A DNA stretch of 64,000 nt, from contig NZ_CP081966.1 in the NCBI RefSeq assembly GCF_019823065.1, forward strand, positions 5,115,501 to 5,179,500, written 5' to 3'. The position numbers and the translations under genes were made by a program. Positions 9,129-17,682 of this stretch are shown here, piece after piece. Source of the stretch: Pseudomonas mosselii. Lineage in GTDB: Bacteria; Pseudomonadota; Gammaproteobacteria; Pseudomonadales; Pseudomonadaceae. Positions within the stretch are counted from its first letter, which is position 1. Each line of letters starts with the position of its first letter. The notes under the pieces are model-generated. The model made no database searches, was not told where the DNA came from, and saw only the letters and a program-made list of their open reading frames with translations.

Positions 9129-9899
9129 ATGACTGACCGCAGCAGCCAACACTGGTATCCCACGGCCGCGTATCTCTACACGCTGCACCTCGATGGCCCA
9201 GCGCTGGCTTGGGAGTATTTGCGCAGGAATGCAAGCTACCGGCGCGACTGGCTACGCCGGCGTCGCAAGCCAGATGCGGCGCAGGCCTGGGGCCTGCGCC
9301 TGCTGGAAGATCCCGGCCTGGATGCGCGCGATGCACATCCTGCTTGGTTCCCCGATCACGACGGCGTGGTGCAGCTATACCCCGACGCCGACCCACCACC
9401 CGATGCGCATACCTTCGAGTTCTGGCGCATTCCTGGGCGCAAGCAACTGACCCACGACGGCAAGCGCCTGGTGCTTGTATCGCATTGGCCAGGCTGCTGC
9501 GTTCGGCTCGCACTCGCACCCGACCTAGAAGATGGCTCGGCCTATCTCTACGCCACACGCGCCTGCGCCACGCCCTGTGCGCGCTACCGCACGCTCGCTG
9601 CGAAGCTGGATGCGCTATCTGCCGCAACCGTGGCCGCGCCTGTGGCAACAGCCCGCTCTCGCCCCACGCCCGCCGCGCTGCTGGAACTGCATACCTTGCA
9701 AGCGCTCGACGCGACCCTCGCGGGAGCCTCTTTGCGCGAAGTGGCCGAAGGTCTGTTCGGCGCGGATGCCGTCGCGGCCGACTGGCACAAAGACAGTGCA
9801 TTGCGTGCCCGCGTGCGGCGGCTGGTACGCCGCGGCGATGAGCTGATGCACGGCGGCTACCGCCGACTAGCGCAGCTTCCAATGTTCCCGTCGCATTAG
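9129..9899 (+). CDS. DUF2285-domain regulator-like protein with DUF6499-type N-terminus
   Basis: A 256-residue protein. The N-terminal 60 residues (WYPTAAYLYTLHLDGPALAWEYLRRN) match the DUF6499-type module. The C-terminal part (LHTLQALDATLAGASLREVAEGLFG with RVRRLVRRGDELMHGGYR) is the DUF2285 module. The start at 9129 has GGGAGG 8 bases upstream. Proteins of this type are annotated as transcriptional regulators in Tn4371-like ICEs, on predicted fold only. It lies upstream of the excisionase-like and repA genes. Confidence 0.82.
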   Translation: MTDRSSQHWYPTAAYLYTLHLDGPALAWEYLRRNASYRRDWLRRRRKPDAAQAWGLRLLEDPGLDARDAHPAWFPDHDGVVQLYPDADPPPDAHTFEFWRIPGRKQLTHDGKRLVLVSHWPGCCVRLALAPDLEDGSAYLYATRACATPCARYRTLAAKLDALSAATVAAPVATARSRPTPAALLELHTLQALDATLAGASLREVAEGLFGADAVAADWHKDSALRARVRRLVRRGDELMHGGYRRLAQLPMFPSH

Positions 9900-9901
9900 G
9901 G

Positions 9902-9932
9902 GGGACGTTTCTCGACCCGTGCGAATCGTCCC
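9902..9932 (+). terminator. hairpin just after the DUF2285 gene
   Basis: GGGACG-T-TTC (9902-9911) pairs with GAA-T-CGTCCC (9923-9932) around an 11-base loop, two bases after the stop codon. The T-run is poor (TTAGC), so this may be a transcript-end stabiliser or attenuator and not a true terminator. Confidence 0.35.
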
Positions 9933-10010
9933 TTAGCAAGAAGCCTTGCTTTCTTGAGAGTGCCTCTATCCGGCCGCGTGGTGTGGCCGGGCTTGATGGA
10001 GGTACATCCC

Positions 10011-10295
10011 ATGCGACCTGCTCCCTCGCGGCCTGCCGCCGCTGCCGTCACTGCGACCTCGCAGCCTCAACGCTACCTGACAAACGACGAAGCCGCCGAC
10101 TACCTGCGGCTGTCGCCGCGCACGCTGGAGAAGCAGCGGGTGATCGGCGGCGGCCCCAAGTTCCGCAAGTTCGGCCGCCGCGTCATGTACGCGGTGTCCG
10201 ACCTCGATGCCTGGGCCGACCAGCGCAGCTACGAGGCCACGTCCGATCCCGAATACGCCGAGCGCCACGCGGGCGACTACCGTGATGGCCGCTGA
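10011..10295 (+). CDS. excisionase/AlpA-type winged-helix DNA-binding protein
   Basis: A 94-residue protein with a MerR/excisionase-type domain (QRYLTNDEAADYLRLSPRTLEKQRVIGGGPKF, about residues 22-53) and the usual FRKFGRRVMYAVSDLDAWADQR strand-helix end. The start at 10011 has GGAGG 6-7 bases upstream. Such proteins act as directionality factors or small activators. This one sits immediately before repA, where Tn4371-type ICEs carry a HTH gene, so control of the replication/partition genes is a reasonable guess. Confidence 0.85.
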   Translation: MRPAPSRPAAAAVTATSQPQRYLTNDEAADYLRLSPRTLEKQRVIGGGPKFRKFGRRVMYAVSDLDAWADQRSYEATSDPEYAERHAGDYRDGR

Positions 10296-10321
10296 TCGTC
10301 GGCGCGTGGGTGGCCTTCGCC

Positions 10322-11167
10322 ATGTCCAGCCCGCCAGGGCAAGCCTTGCCGCAGCGCGAACAGCTCGATCTGTTCCGAGCGCTGCCGGGCGACATGGCGC
10401 CACGCGATTCCCAGGACTTGATGGCCTTTCCGTTCTTCTCGCTTGCCAAGTCGCGGCGCACGGCGCCGATCGACTTCCGCAGCGGGAACGTCACCATTCG
10501 CGTGGAAGGCACGCAGGAGCACGGCATCGCAACGATATGGGATGCCGACGTGCTGATATGGGCCGCCTCGCAGATCGTGGAGGCGCGCGACGCGGGCCTG
10601 CGCCCGTCGCGCTGGATACGCGCCACGCCTTACGAGATTTTGCGCTTCATCGGGCGCGGCACGTCCCTCAACGACTACCAGCGCCTGAAGGCCGCCCTCG
10701 ACCGGCTGCAATCGACCACGGTGGCCACGTCCATCCGCGAAACCACGGGAAGGCGCTTGCATCGCTTCTCGTGGATCAACGAGTGGAAGGAACTCGCCGA
10801 CGCCAGCGGCACCCCGCTGGGCATCGAGCTGATCTTGCCGGACTGGTTCTATGCCGGCGTGCTCGACGCCGCCCTGGTGCTGACCATCGACCCGGCCTAT
10901 TTCCGCTTGAAAGGCGGTATCGAACGCTGGCTGTACCGCCTGGTGCGCAAGCATGGCGGGCGGCAGGAGCACGGCTGGCAATTCGACTTCCGACACCTGT
11001 ACCGCAAATCCGGCAGCGCGGCCCGCTTCTCGGACTTCGCCTACGACGTGCGCGCCCTGGTGGCGCGGCAGTCGTTGCCCGGCTACGTCCTCGGCATCGA
11101 GCGGATGCCGGACGACAACACCGAGCTGCTGACCTTCCGGCCCGTGCCGCACGCGGCACGGGGATAA
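10322..11167 (+). CDS. repA: replication initiator protein RepA (RPA family)
   Basis: A 281-residue protein of the plasmid replication initiator A family. Family stretches include DLMAFPFFSLAKSRRTAPIDF, TIWDADVLIWAASQIVEA and FSWINEWKELAD, with a second winged-helix part near RLVRKHGGRQEHGWQFDFRHLYRKSGS. The ATG at 10322 is chosen because GGGTGG precedes it; GTG at 10310 is an alternative. The family binds iterons and opens plasmid origins. Three 18-bp direct repeats and an AT-rich stretch directly downstream strengthen that role here. On an ICE it would support transient replication of the excised circle. Confidence 0.85.
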   Translation: MSSPPGQALPQREQLDLFRALPGDMAPRDSQDLMAFPFFSLAKSRRTAPIDFRSGNVTIRVEGTQEHGIATIWDADVLIWAASQIVEARDAGLRPSRWIRATPYEILRFIGRGTSLNDYQRLKAALDRLQSTTVATSIRETTGRRLHRFSWINEWKELADASGTPLGIELILPDWFYAGVLDAALVLTIDPAYFRLKGGIERWLYRLVRKHGGRQEHGWQFDFRHLYRKSGSAARFSDFAYDVRALVARQSLPGYVLGIERMPDDNTELLTFRPVPHAARG

Positions 11168-11191
11168 CTGCGGGAGAACCTGTGGACGGCC

Positions 11192-11256
11192 TCGTGCTAT
11201 CAGGAGTACCGGGTATCGTGCTATCAGGAGTACGACCCTCGTGCTATCAGGAGTAC
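11192..11256 (+). repeat. three 18-bp direct repeats (iterons), candidate replication origin
   Basis: The sequence TCGTGCTATCAGGAGTAC occurs three times without mismatch, at 11192-11209, 11216-11233 and 11239-11256. The start-to-start spacing is 24 and 23 bp, close to two helical turns. They lie 25 bp after repA and are followed by an AT-rich stretch (about 11300-11337) before parA. Position, length and phasing fit iterons bound by RepA. Confidence 0.8.
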
Positions 11257-11408
11257 GAAAACGCCGGAAAGCCAACAACGGCGCGGGTTTGCGTTCCCTC
11301 TAACTTACCTAACAAGAAATACATAACTTTTAGTAGAAGCGCGCCGTTTCGGTGGACAACCACGAAATGGCACGCCCAGGCCGGCTTTCCAGCTCGGAGG
11401 GCCGCGCC

Positions 11409-12047
11409 ATGATCTTCGCGTTTCTCAACCAGAAAGGCGGCGTCGGCAAGACCACGCTCGCCACGCACATCGCCGGCGAACTGGCGATGCGCGGCCTGCA
11501 TGTCATCCTGCTGGATGCCGACCCGCAGGGGTCATCGCTCGACTGGACGCAGCGGCGTAGCCAGCAGGGCCTGCCCCGTCTGTTCAGCGCCGTGGGCCTT
11601 GCCCGCGAAACGCTGCATCAGGAAGCGCCAGAACTCGCCAGGCGGGCCGATCACATCATCATCGACGGCCCGCCGCGCATCGCCGCCCTCGCGCGCTCCG
11701 CGCTGCTGGCGGCCGAGCGCGTGCTGATCCCCGTGCAGCCCAGCCCCTACGACGTATGGGCTTCTGCCGAGATGGTCGCACTGATCCGCGAAGCACAGGT
11801 GTTCCGGCCAGCGCTACGCGCGGCCTTCGTCATCAACCGGCGCGTCAGCACCACCATCATCGGCAGGGAGGCACGGCAATCGCTGGCCGAACAGCCGCTG
11901 CCCGCGCTGCGCTCGGAGATCCACCAGCGCATCGTCTTTGCCGACAGCGTAGCCGCTGGCCGGCTCGCCCGCGAAACCGCGCCCGACAGCGCCGCTGCCC
12001 GCGAGATCGCCGCGCTCACCGACGAACTGCTGCGGTGGCCGACATGA
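11409..12047 (+). CDS. parA: ParA-family partition ATPase
   Basis: A 212-residue deviant-Walker ATPase. KGGVGKTT lies at residues 9-16, followed by HVILLDADPQGS and the ADHIIIDGPPRIAA region. Its short form without an N-terminal HTH resembles type Ib ParA/MinD-like partition ATPases. The start at 11409 has GGAGG 8 bases upstream. It overlaps the next gene by 4 bp (ATGA). It should position the ICE or its circular form on the nucleoid together with a small DNA-binding partner, most likely the next gene. Confidence 0.9.
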   Translation: MIFAFLNQKGGVGKTTLATHIAGELAMRGLHVILLDADPQGSSLDWTQRRSQQGLPRLFSAVGLARETLHQEAPELARRADHIIIDGPPRIAALARSALLAAERVLIPVQPSPYDVWASAEMVALIREAQVFRPALRAAFVINRRVSTTIIGREARQSLAEQPLPALRSEIHQRIVFADSVAAGRLARETAPDSAAAREIAALTDELLRWPT

Positions 12048-12307
12048 CTGGAAAGCCATCACCACGCAGCAAGCGCGTCGGCATCGGTGTACGTCCCCCA
12101 GCGAATCCGCACGCCGAAGCGTGGATTCGCCAGGGCGACGCAGATGCCTTGCAGAAAGGCGACCTCTACACCGCTCGACTGACGCTTGACATCACGCCCG
12201 CCATGCGGGCGCGCATCAAGGTGTCGGCCTTCACGCGAGGCGTGACCGTAGCCGAACTGCTGCGCAGCCTGCTGGAGCGGGAGTTTCCCCCGGAGGGCAC
12301 GCCGTGA
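12044..12307 (+). CDS. small ParA-linked protein, probable ribbon-helix-helix
   Basis: An 87-residue protein with a basic start (MTGKPSPRSKRVGIG). Its C-terminal half, YTARLTLDITPAMRARIKVSAFTRGVTVAELLRSLLEREF, reads as a strand followed by two helices, as in ribbon-helix-helix proteins. Overlapping start and stop codons couple it to parA and to the next gene. It is probably the centromere-binding partner of the short ParA, as in type Ib systems. The DNA site is not identified. Confidence 0.72.
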   Translation: MTGKPSPRSKRVGIGVRPPANPHAEAWIRQGDADALQKGDLYTARLTLDITPAMRARIKVSAFTRGVTVAELLRSLLEREFPPEGTP

Positions 12308-12861
12308 ACGCATCCGCTTCGACCGCCCACACCCCCAAAGCAAGTGCGCCCACGGCTGCACCGCCGCCGGCGCCTTCGACACTCGCCGGCCAGGCCGGCA
12401 ACGTGCCGCTGACGCGCGTGGCGCTGACCTACATCGAACCCCGCTTCAAGCTCTACCTGCGCTTCGGCGAACCGGCGCGCACGCTCCAGCTCGACCGCTG
12501 GCGGCGCTGCGCCGTGTTCCTGCCGAACGCGGTTCTGTGCCGCATCCGTTGGCAGGCCAACGACTACGGCACGATCCGCTGGCAGCTCATGGTGATGCAG
12601 ACCGCCACGCCGCTGGACGCCGTGCAACGCATCCCCGGCGTGCAGCCGGGCGCGCGTCTGCTGTTGCACGCCGAAGGCGATGCCAACGTTCGCGCCGTGC
12701 TGGAACGCATCGACGACATCGAGGCGCTGGGCATCGCAGCCGCAGACACATCGCCCGCGTACTGGCGCACGCTCGCGAACCGGCTCGCAGCGCGCTCGGC
12801 GTTACCCACATACACCACAGAACGGCACGCCGCCTGGCTGGCAGGGAGGGCATTGCCATGA
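12304..12861 (+). CDS. DUF2840 family protein
   Basis: A 185-residue protein matching DUF2840. A proline/alanine-rich N-terminal 40 residues precede the conserved part TRVALTYIEPRFKLYLRFGEP, VLCRIRWQANDYGTIRWQL and PGARLLLHAEGD. The GTG start at 12304 overlaps the stop of the gene before it, and its end overlaps traF, so it belongs to the parA-traF operon. The function is unknown. It is a constant neighbour of the TraF protease in this ICE family. Confidence 0.85.
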   Translation: MNASASTAHTPKASAPTAAPPPAPSTLAGQAGNVPLTRVALTYIEPRFKLYLRFGEPARTLQLDRWRRCAVFLPNAVLCRIRWQANDYGTIRWQLMVMQTATPLDAVQRIPGVQPGARLLLHAEGDANVRAVLERIDDIEALGIAAADTSPAYWRTLANRLAARSALPTYTTERHAAWLAGRALP

Positions 12862-13445
12862 CCACGATTTCCACGACCGGCCCCGTGCCGCATCCTCGCT
12901 CGCGCCTGCGCACTCGCCTCGTGCTGGCAGGCTTCGCCACCGTCGGCCTCGCTGCGCTGGCCTGGGCTGCGTTCGTGCAGCCCCTGCCGCGAATGGCCTA
13001 CAACCCGTCCGACAGCGTGGCGGTCGGTTGGTATCGCATCGAACCGTTCGACCCGCGCACCGCCTCGCGGCCACGTCCGCTGTCCGTGGACAGCATCGTG
13101 CTGGTGCCGCTGCCCGACAGGGCCGCCATGCTGGCTGCGCAGCGCAGTTACCTACCGACCCGCGTTCCGCTGCTCAAACGTGTGGGCGCAGTCGCGCCAC
13201 AACACGTCTGCATCGTCGCCGGCCAGGTTCGCATCGACGGCGTGCCGGTGGCCGCCGCCCTGCCTGCCGACCGGCAGGGCCGACCGCTGCCATCCTTGCA
13301 GCTTTGCCGCCGTCTCGAACCGGGCGAACTGTTCCTCTTGAGCGTGACCAACCCAGCGTCGTTCGACAGCCGCTATTTCGGGCCGGTCAGTGCATCCACC
13401 GCGATCGGCGTTGCGCATCCGATCTGGCTGGAGACACGTCCATGA
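12858..13445 (+). CDS. traF: TraF-type S26 signal peptidase
   Basis: A 195-residue protein with one N-terminal membrane segment (about residues 20-40). The peptidase S26 pattern follows: NPSDSVAVGWYRIEP with probable nucleophile S53, and VPLLKRVGAV with general base K107. In RP4-type systems TraF trims and cyclises the TrbC pilin in the inner membrane. A trbC gene is present at 35267, so a substrate is at hand. The ATG at 12858 has GGGAGGG upstream and overlaps the DUF2840 gene. Confidence 0.88.
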   Translation: MTTISTTGPVPHPRSRLRTRLVLAGFATVGLAALAWAAFVQPLPRMAYNPSDSVAVGWYRIEPFDPRTASRPRPLSVDSIVLVPLPDRAAMLAAQRSYLPTRVPLLKRVGAVAPQHVCIVAGQVRIDGVPVAAALPADRQGRPLPSLQLCRRLEPGELFLLSVTNPASFDSRYFGPVSASTAIGVAHPIWLETRP

Positions 13446-13897
13446 TGGCCGCCGATTCGCTGCACTTTGCCGCGCCTCTCATCGTGCCATCGGGCATGTC
13501 GTTCTACTGTTCGTCGCCTTGTCATCGCACGTGCAGTGCGGGTGCATTCGCACCGCACTTCGCGCTGCCTTCGGCGCAGCCGTCCAACGTGCAGGCGTCT
13601 TGCCTCGAACGCGCCTGGCCTGCGGCCATTGGCGTGTTCGCCGGCGGGCTGGCTGCTGGTGCAGCAGCGCCGCCGGGCCGCCGATGCCCGGAGCGGGAGC
13701 GAGGGGCAAAGGCGGAAGGCAAGACAAAAGGACGCGGCACCGGGCCGCGTCGAAGGCCTGTCTGCACATGGGGGTGGCGCGGCACGGAGCGGCTTTGCCG
13801 CCGTGCCGCGTGGGGCGCGAGGCCCGCGCCAATGCAGGCATGTCCGCGTGCTTCGCACGCCCGGAGACGCCGGAGCTTGCCAGGGGCGCTGCCATGA
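13442..13897 (+). CDS. possible ORF between traF and the relaxase, uncertain
   Basis: An open frame of 151 codons whose ATG overlaps the traF stop (ATGA) and whose stop overlaps the relaxase start (ATGA). It begins MMAADSLHFAAPLIVPSGMSF. The second half is dominated by arginine, proline, glycine and alanine, as expected for a GC-rich non-coding frame. The double overlap favours a coupled real gene, while the composition argues against. If it is not coding, this segment may hold oriT, which often lies next to the relaxase gene. No domain is recognised. Confidence 0.35.
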   Translation: MMAADSLHFAAPLIVPSGMSFYCSSPCHRTCSAGAFAPHFALPSAQPSNVQASCLERAWPAAIGVFAGGLAAGAAAPPGRRCPERERGAKAEGKTKGRGTGPRRRPVCTWGWRGTERLCRRAAWGARPAPMQACPRASHARRRRSLPGALP

Positions 13898-15888
13898 CCG
13901 ACCGCCGCGACGACGATTTCCGGGTGCGCCCTGGCGCGCCGAAGAACCGAGGCAAAGGCCAGGGCCAGAGCTTCGTTTCCAAGGTGCTCAAGCGGGCTGG
14001 CAAAGCCAGCGGCGGCAAGTCGGCGGTGCGCCGTCCTGTCGCTGGCGGGAGCGGCCAGCACGCGGGCCAGCGGCCCGGCTCACGGCTTGGGCGCGGCCAT
14101 ACGGCAGCGCGCTTCGCAGGTGCAAAGCTGACACCCATGTCACGGCGCGTGACCGTCAAGACGCTGCTGGTCAACCAGCGCAACGCCAGCCCGCAGTCGC
14201 TCGCCAAGCACCTGCGCTACATCGAGCGCGACGGTGCCGGCCGGGACGGCGAGCCGGGCCGTGCCTACGGGCCGCAGACCGACCATGCCGACCTCGATGC
14301 CTTCAAGGAACGCTGCCAGGACGACCGACACCATTTCCGTTTCATTGTTTCCCCGGAAGACGGAGCCGAGCTGGACGACCTGCGCACCTACACCCGGCAC
14401 CTGATGAACCGCATGGAGGCCGACCTGGGAACGCGGCTGGATTGGGTGGCGGTCGATCACTGGAACACCGACAACCCGCACACGCACCTGATCGTGCGCG
14501 GACGCGACGATACCGGCAGAGACCTCGTCATCGCGGGCGACTACATCGCCCACGGCTTCCGCCATCGCGCCGCCGAGCTGGCGACGGAATGGCTGGGGCC
14601 GCGCACCGAACTGGAGATCCAGCAGACCTGGCAGCGCGAGGTGAAGCAAGAGCGGTGGACGAGCCTCGACCGCACGTTGCAGCGCGAGGTCGGCGAGGAT
14701 GACCGGGTGCGGATCGAACGCTTCAACGAACCGACGTTGCAACGCCAGCGCCTGCTACTGATCGGCCGGCTGCAACGCTTGCAGCGGCTCGGCCTGGCCG
14801 ACGAGGTGCAGCCCAGCACCTGGGCCATCCATGCCGACGCTGAGAAGACCCTGCGTGCCCTGGGCGAGCGTGGCGACATCATCCGCACCATGCAGCGCGC
14901 CATGAGCGGCCAGCCGCGCGAGCTGGCGGTATTCGAGCCGGCCGACGACGGCCGTACCCTCGTCGGCCGCGTGGCCGCCAAGGGGCTGGCCGACGAGCTG
15001 CACGACCGCGGCTATCTGGTCATCGACGGCGTGGACGGCAAGGCCCACTACGTCGCTTTGAACGCCCGCGACGAACTGGCGAGCTACCCCACCGGCGCGG
15101 TGGTGGAGGTGCGTGGTTCCGCCGAGGTACGGGCGGCGGACAAGAACATCGCCGCACTGGCGAGCGATGGCCTGTACCGTACCGATCATCACCTGGCGAT
15201 CGAGCAAGGCCGAGCCAAGCCCGGCCGCGACCCGCAGGAAGTCGTCGCGGCCCACGTCCGACGGCTGGAAGCCCTGCGCCGGGCCGGCATCGTGGAGCGC
15301 GTGGCGGAAGGGCTATGGAAAGTGCCGGACGACCTATCCGAGCGTGGGCGCCAGTACGATGCGCAGCGACTGGGCGGCGTGGCCGTGGACCTGAAATCTC
15401 ACCTGCCGATCGAGCGGCAGGCCCGCGTGATCGGCGCCACCTGGCTCGACCAGCAACTGATCGGCGGCGGCCGGGGATTGGGCGACCTGGGCTTTGGTGG
15501 CGATGCCAAGCAAGCCTTGCAGCAGCGCGCCGACTTCCTCGAAGAACAGGGGCTGGCCCAGCGGCGTGGGCAGCGGGTGATTCTCTCCCGGAATCTGCTG
15601 GAAACGCTGCGCAATCGGGAGCTGGCGCAGGCCGCCCAGCACATTGCCGCCGATAGTGGGTTGGAGCATCGGCACGTCACAGACGGGCAGCGCGTAGCCG
15701 GCATCTACCGGCGCTCGGTCATTCTCGCCAGCGGTCGCTATGCGCTGCTCGATGACGGCATGGGGTTCAGTCTGGTGCCTTGGCGGCCGATAATCGAGCC
15801 ACGACTGGGGCAGCAGATCGCCGCGACTGTACGCGGCGGCGGTGTGTCATGGGAGGTTGGACGGCAACGAGGTCCTGGGATTGGATAG
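13894..15888 (+). CDS. relaxase/mobilisation nuclease (VirD2-type, DUF3363)
   Basis: A 664-residue relaxase. The N-terminal 75 residues are basic. The nuclease domain has VTVKTLLVNQRN, SLAKHLRYIERDG (candidate tyrosine Y109), RHHFRFIVSPEDG and the metal-binding histidines H189, H196 and H198 in DHWNTDNPHTHLIV. The C-terminal half is the DUF3363 region. It nicks oriT, stays bound to the 5' end and pilots the strand to TraG. The start at 13894 lacks a textbook ribosome site but is coupled to the frame before it. It ends the left backbone block; the cargo starts 75 bp later on the opposite strand. Confidence 0.92.
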   Translation: MTDRRDDDFRVRPGAPKNRGKGQGQSFVSKVLKRAGKASGGKSAVRRPVAGGSGQHAGQRPGSRLGRGHTAARFAGAKLTPMSRRVTVKTLLVNQRNASPQSLAKHLRYIERDGAGRDGEPGRAYGPQTDHADLDAFKERCQDDRHHFRFIVSPEDGAELDDLRTYTRHLMNRMEADLGTRLDWVAVDHWNTDNPHTHLIVRGRDDTGRDLVIAGDYIAHGFRHRAAELATEWLGPRTELEIQQTWQREVKQERWTSLDRTLQREVGEDDRVRIERFNEPTLQRQRLLLIGRLQRLQRLGLADEVQPSTWAIHADAEKTLRALGERGDIIRTMQRAMSGQPRELAVFEPADDGRTLVGRVAAKGLADELHDRGYLVIDGVDGKAHYVALNARDELASYPTGAVVEVRGSAEVRAADKNIAALASDGLYRTDHHLAIEQGRAKPGRDPQEVVAAHVRRLEALRRAGIVERVAEGLWKVPDDLSERGRQYDAQRLGGVAVDLKSHLPIERQARVIGATWLDQQLIGGGRGLGDLGFGGDAKQALQQRADFLEEQGLAQRRGQRVILSRNLLETLRNRELAQAAQHIAADSGLEHRHVTDGQRVAGIYRRSVILASGRYALLDDGMGFSLVPWRPIIEPRLGQQIAATVRGGGVSWEVGRQRGPGIG

Positions 15889-15963
15889 GGGCCGTAGGCT
15901 GTCGTACCGAGTTAAGGTGTCGAGCAGCGTTCTGGCCCTAGCTTCTGTGCTCCGTTAAGGCGA

Positions 15964-16665
15964 CTAGTCTGTGCTTATCGCCGACGCTGTGGGTGCATGG
16001 TTGCTTGCCGATTCCGGTGCAACTCGCAAACGCGCTGCCCCGACCTGAACTGCCCATTCAACGATCTGCCCGGCCAACACGTCCGTCGCGACACCGAACG
16101 CGCTCACCACATCTGCCTCTCGCTTGCTGCCTGTAGCTTGGATTGCTTCGAAGCGTCTACTGGCAATAGCAGTCCGTTTGGCCGGATCGACCAGTTGCAC
16201 ATCGAGCCGAACCCGAACCGCGGCGATCGCTTCAGTGCCGCGGTATTCGAGCTGGAACGCCCGTAGCGTACTGCGCAACTCCATATCGGCGCTCATTGGC
16301 GTGCTATCGGTAATCACCGAAGTCGACCGCCCATCGCGCATGAAGGCTTCGACGATTCGGTCGCGTAGCAGCACCGGTGCGGGGTCGGCCCAACGCACTC
16401 CTTGCCAAGCCGACAAGCGACCATCGGGCTGCGCAATGAAAAGCCGCTCCGAATCCAGGACGCGACTACTCTCAGGGGCGTAGACGCGCAGCGCCCCAGG
16501 TCCAGGAACGGCGCGTGGCGTACTCTCCGCCTGGGCGATGTGATAGTCGGGCAGTTTGTAGGTGACCATTGGAGCTGTTTTGGGAAGCACACTGCACGCG
16601 GACAAGCCGAGTACTAGCGTCATAGTCGCGGCAGCGACGGGAATCATCCTGGCGGAAGTGTTCAC
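15964..16665 (-). CDS. ABC-type transport auxiliary lipoprotein (PqiC/LetC-like role)
   Basis: A 233-residue protein with a lipoprotein signal (LVLGLSAC, cysteine at residue 24) and the ABC_trans_aux pattern: LPDYHIAQ near the start, then LRVYAPESSRVLDSERLFI, WADPAPVLLRDRIVEAF and MELRSTLRAFQLEYRG. Such lipoproteins sit in the outer membrane and partner MCE transport systems. It is the last gene of the leftward MCE operon and overlaps the MCE gene by 4 bp. It converges with the relaxase gene. Confidence 0.85.
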   Translation of the reverse strand: MNTSARMIPVAAATMTLVLGLSACSVLPKTAPMVTYKLPDYHIAQAESTPRAVPGPGALRVYAPESSRVLDSERLFIAQPDGRLSAWQGVRWADPAPVLLRDRIVEAFMRDGRSTSVITDSTPMSADMELRSTLRAFQLEYRGTEAIAAVRVRLDVQLVDPAKRTAIASRRFEAIQATGSKREADVVSAFGVATDVLAGQIVEWAVQVGAARLRVAPESASNHAPTASAISTD

Positions 16666-17591
16666 GGCTTGGTTTCCTCAATGTTCTCTCCACCGAGCAG
16701 GTATTGCGCCGGATTGCGATCCAGTCGGCGCAGCACGGTGTTTAGATTGGCCAGCGCCTGCTGGAGTTCGTGCATGGCAGGGCCTGTGGCGGCCATGCCT
16801 TGGTTCAGCGATTCCTGATTGTTTTGCAGTAGCGTCTCAACCCTGAAAGCGGCGCGTTCGAGGGATGCCGTTGCATCACGCGTGTTCACCATGATTTGCT
16901 TACCATCGTTATTTAGTAGCAGGTTGGCATCGCGAAGAGTGCTATTTGCTTGGCGCACGGCAGCTGTCGATTCTCTGCTTGCTTCGGTCAGATTGCTGAT
17001 TAACGTCGCGATCTCGGCCCTCTGGTCAGCGACCGCGCCCGTAGTCTGTTCGAGATTCACTAGACTGCGGTGCACAAGAGCCAAATTCTCCTTCGACAGT
17101 AACTCCTGCGTGCGCAGCAAGATGCCGTTGAGTGTCGTCATGCTGTTACCCTCGCCGGAGACCAGGGATGCCATCGCCGAACGTGGCGCGAGGATCAACG
17201 GTTCCTCGTCCTCTTTCCGATCCAGCAATGGCACGTTTGGCCCACCGTCGCTCAACTCGATCACCGCGTTGCCGGTAATTCCCGTGATGACCAATTCAGC
17301 GCGGGTATCCTGCCGGACCGGGATGGTGGCATTGATACGCACGCGCGCTATCGCCCGCCTTGGGTCAGGCGGCGAAAGAGAAAGTGCAACGACTTCGCCA
17401 ATCGTGATTCCGCTGTACTGAACCTGGCTGCCGGGCGTAAGCCCGGTCACTGGCTCATCGAACATGATCCGGTAATACTGGTAATCGTGGTCGGAACGTG
17501 TGTCGCTGAGCCAGAGCGCGAAGCCGATACCAATCGCACCGAGCAGCACGACGAACAGACCAATGAATACATGATGGGCACGTGGCTCCAT
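16662..17591 (-). CDS. MCE-domain (MlaD-like) lipid transport protein
   Basis: A 309-residue protein with one N-terminal membrane helix (about 8-28). The MCE domain follows: VTGLTPGSQVQYSGITIGEV, then RADLVITGITGNAVIELS-type text at about residues 45-120. A long helical C-terminal part is rich in glutamine, asparagine and glutamate. It is nearly twice the length of chromosomal MlaD, so the helical tail may form a longer periplasmic tunnel. It should assemble as a hexamer with the ATPase and permease upstream. It starts 91 bp after the ATPase gene. Confidence 0.88.
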   Translation of the reverse strand: MEPRAHHVFIGLFVVLLGAIGIGFALWLSDTRSDHDYQYYRIMFDEPVTGLTPGSQVQYSGITIGEVVALSLSPPDPRRAIARVRINATIPVRQDTRAELVITGITGNAVIELSDGGPNVPLLDRKEDEEPLILAPRSAMASLVSGEGNSMTTLNGILLRTQELLSKENLALVHRSLVNLEQTTGAVADQRAEIATLISNLTEASRESTAAVRQANSTLRDANLLLNNDGKQIMVNTRDATASLERAAFRVETLLQNNQESLNQGMAATGPAMHELQQALANLNTVLRRLDRNPAQYLLGGENIEETKP

Positions 17592-17682
17592 GATCAGACC
17601 ACCTCGTTTTCAGAGTGTAAATATTGCGTGCGCCCAGCCCAATGCGTGCGCGACGGAAGAATGATGCAGATGCGGAAGGGTT

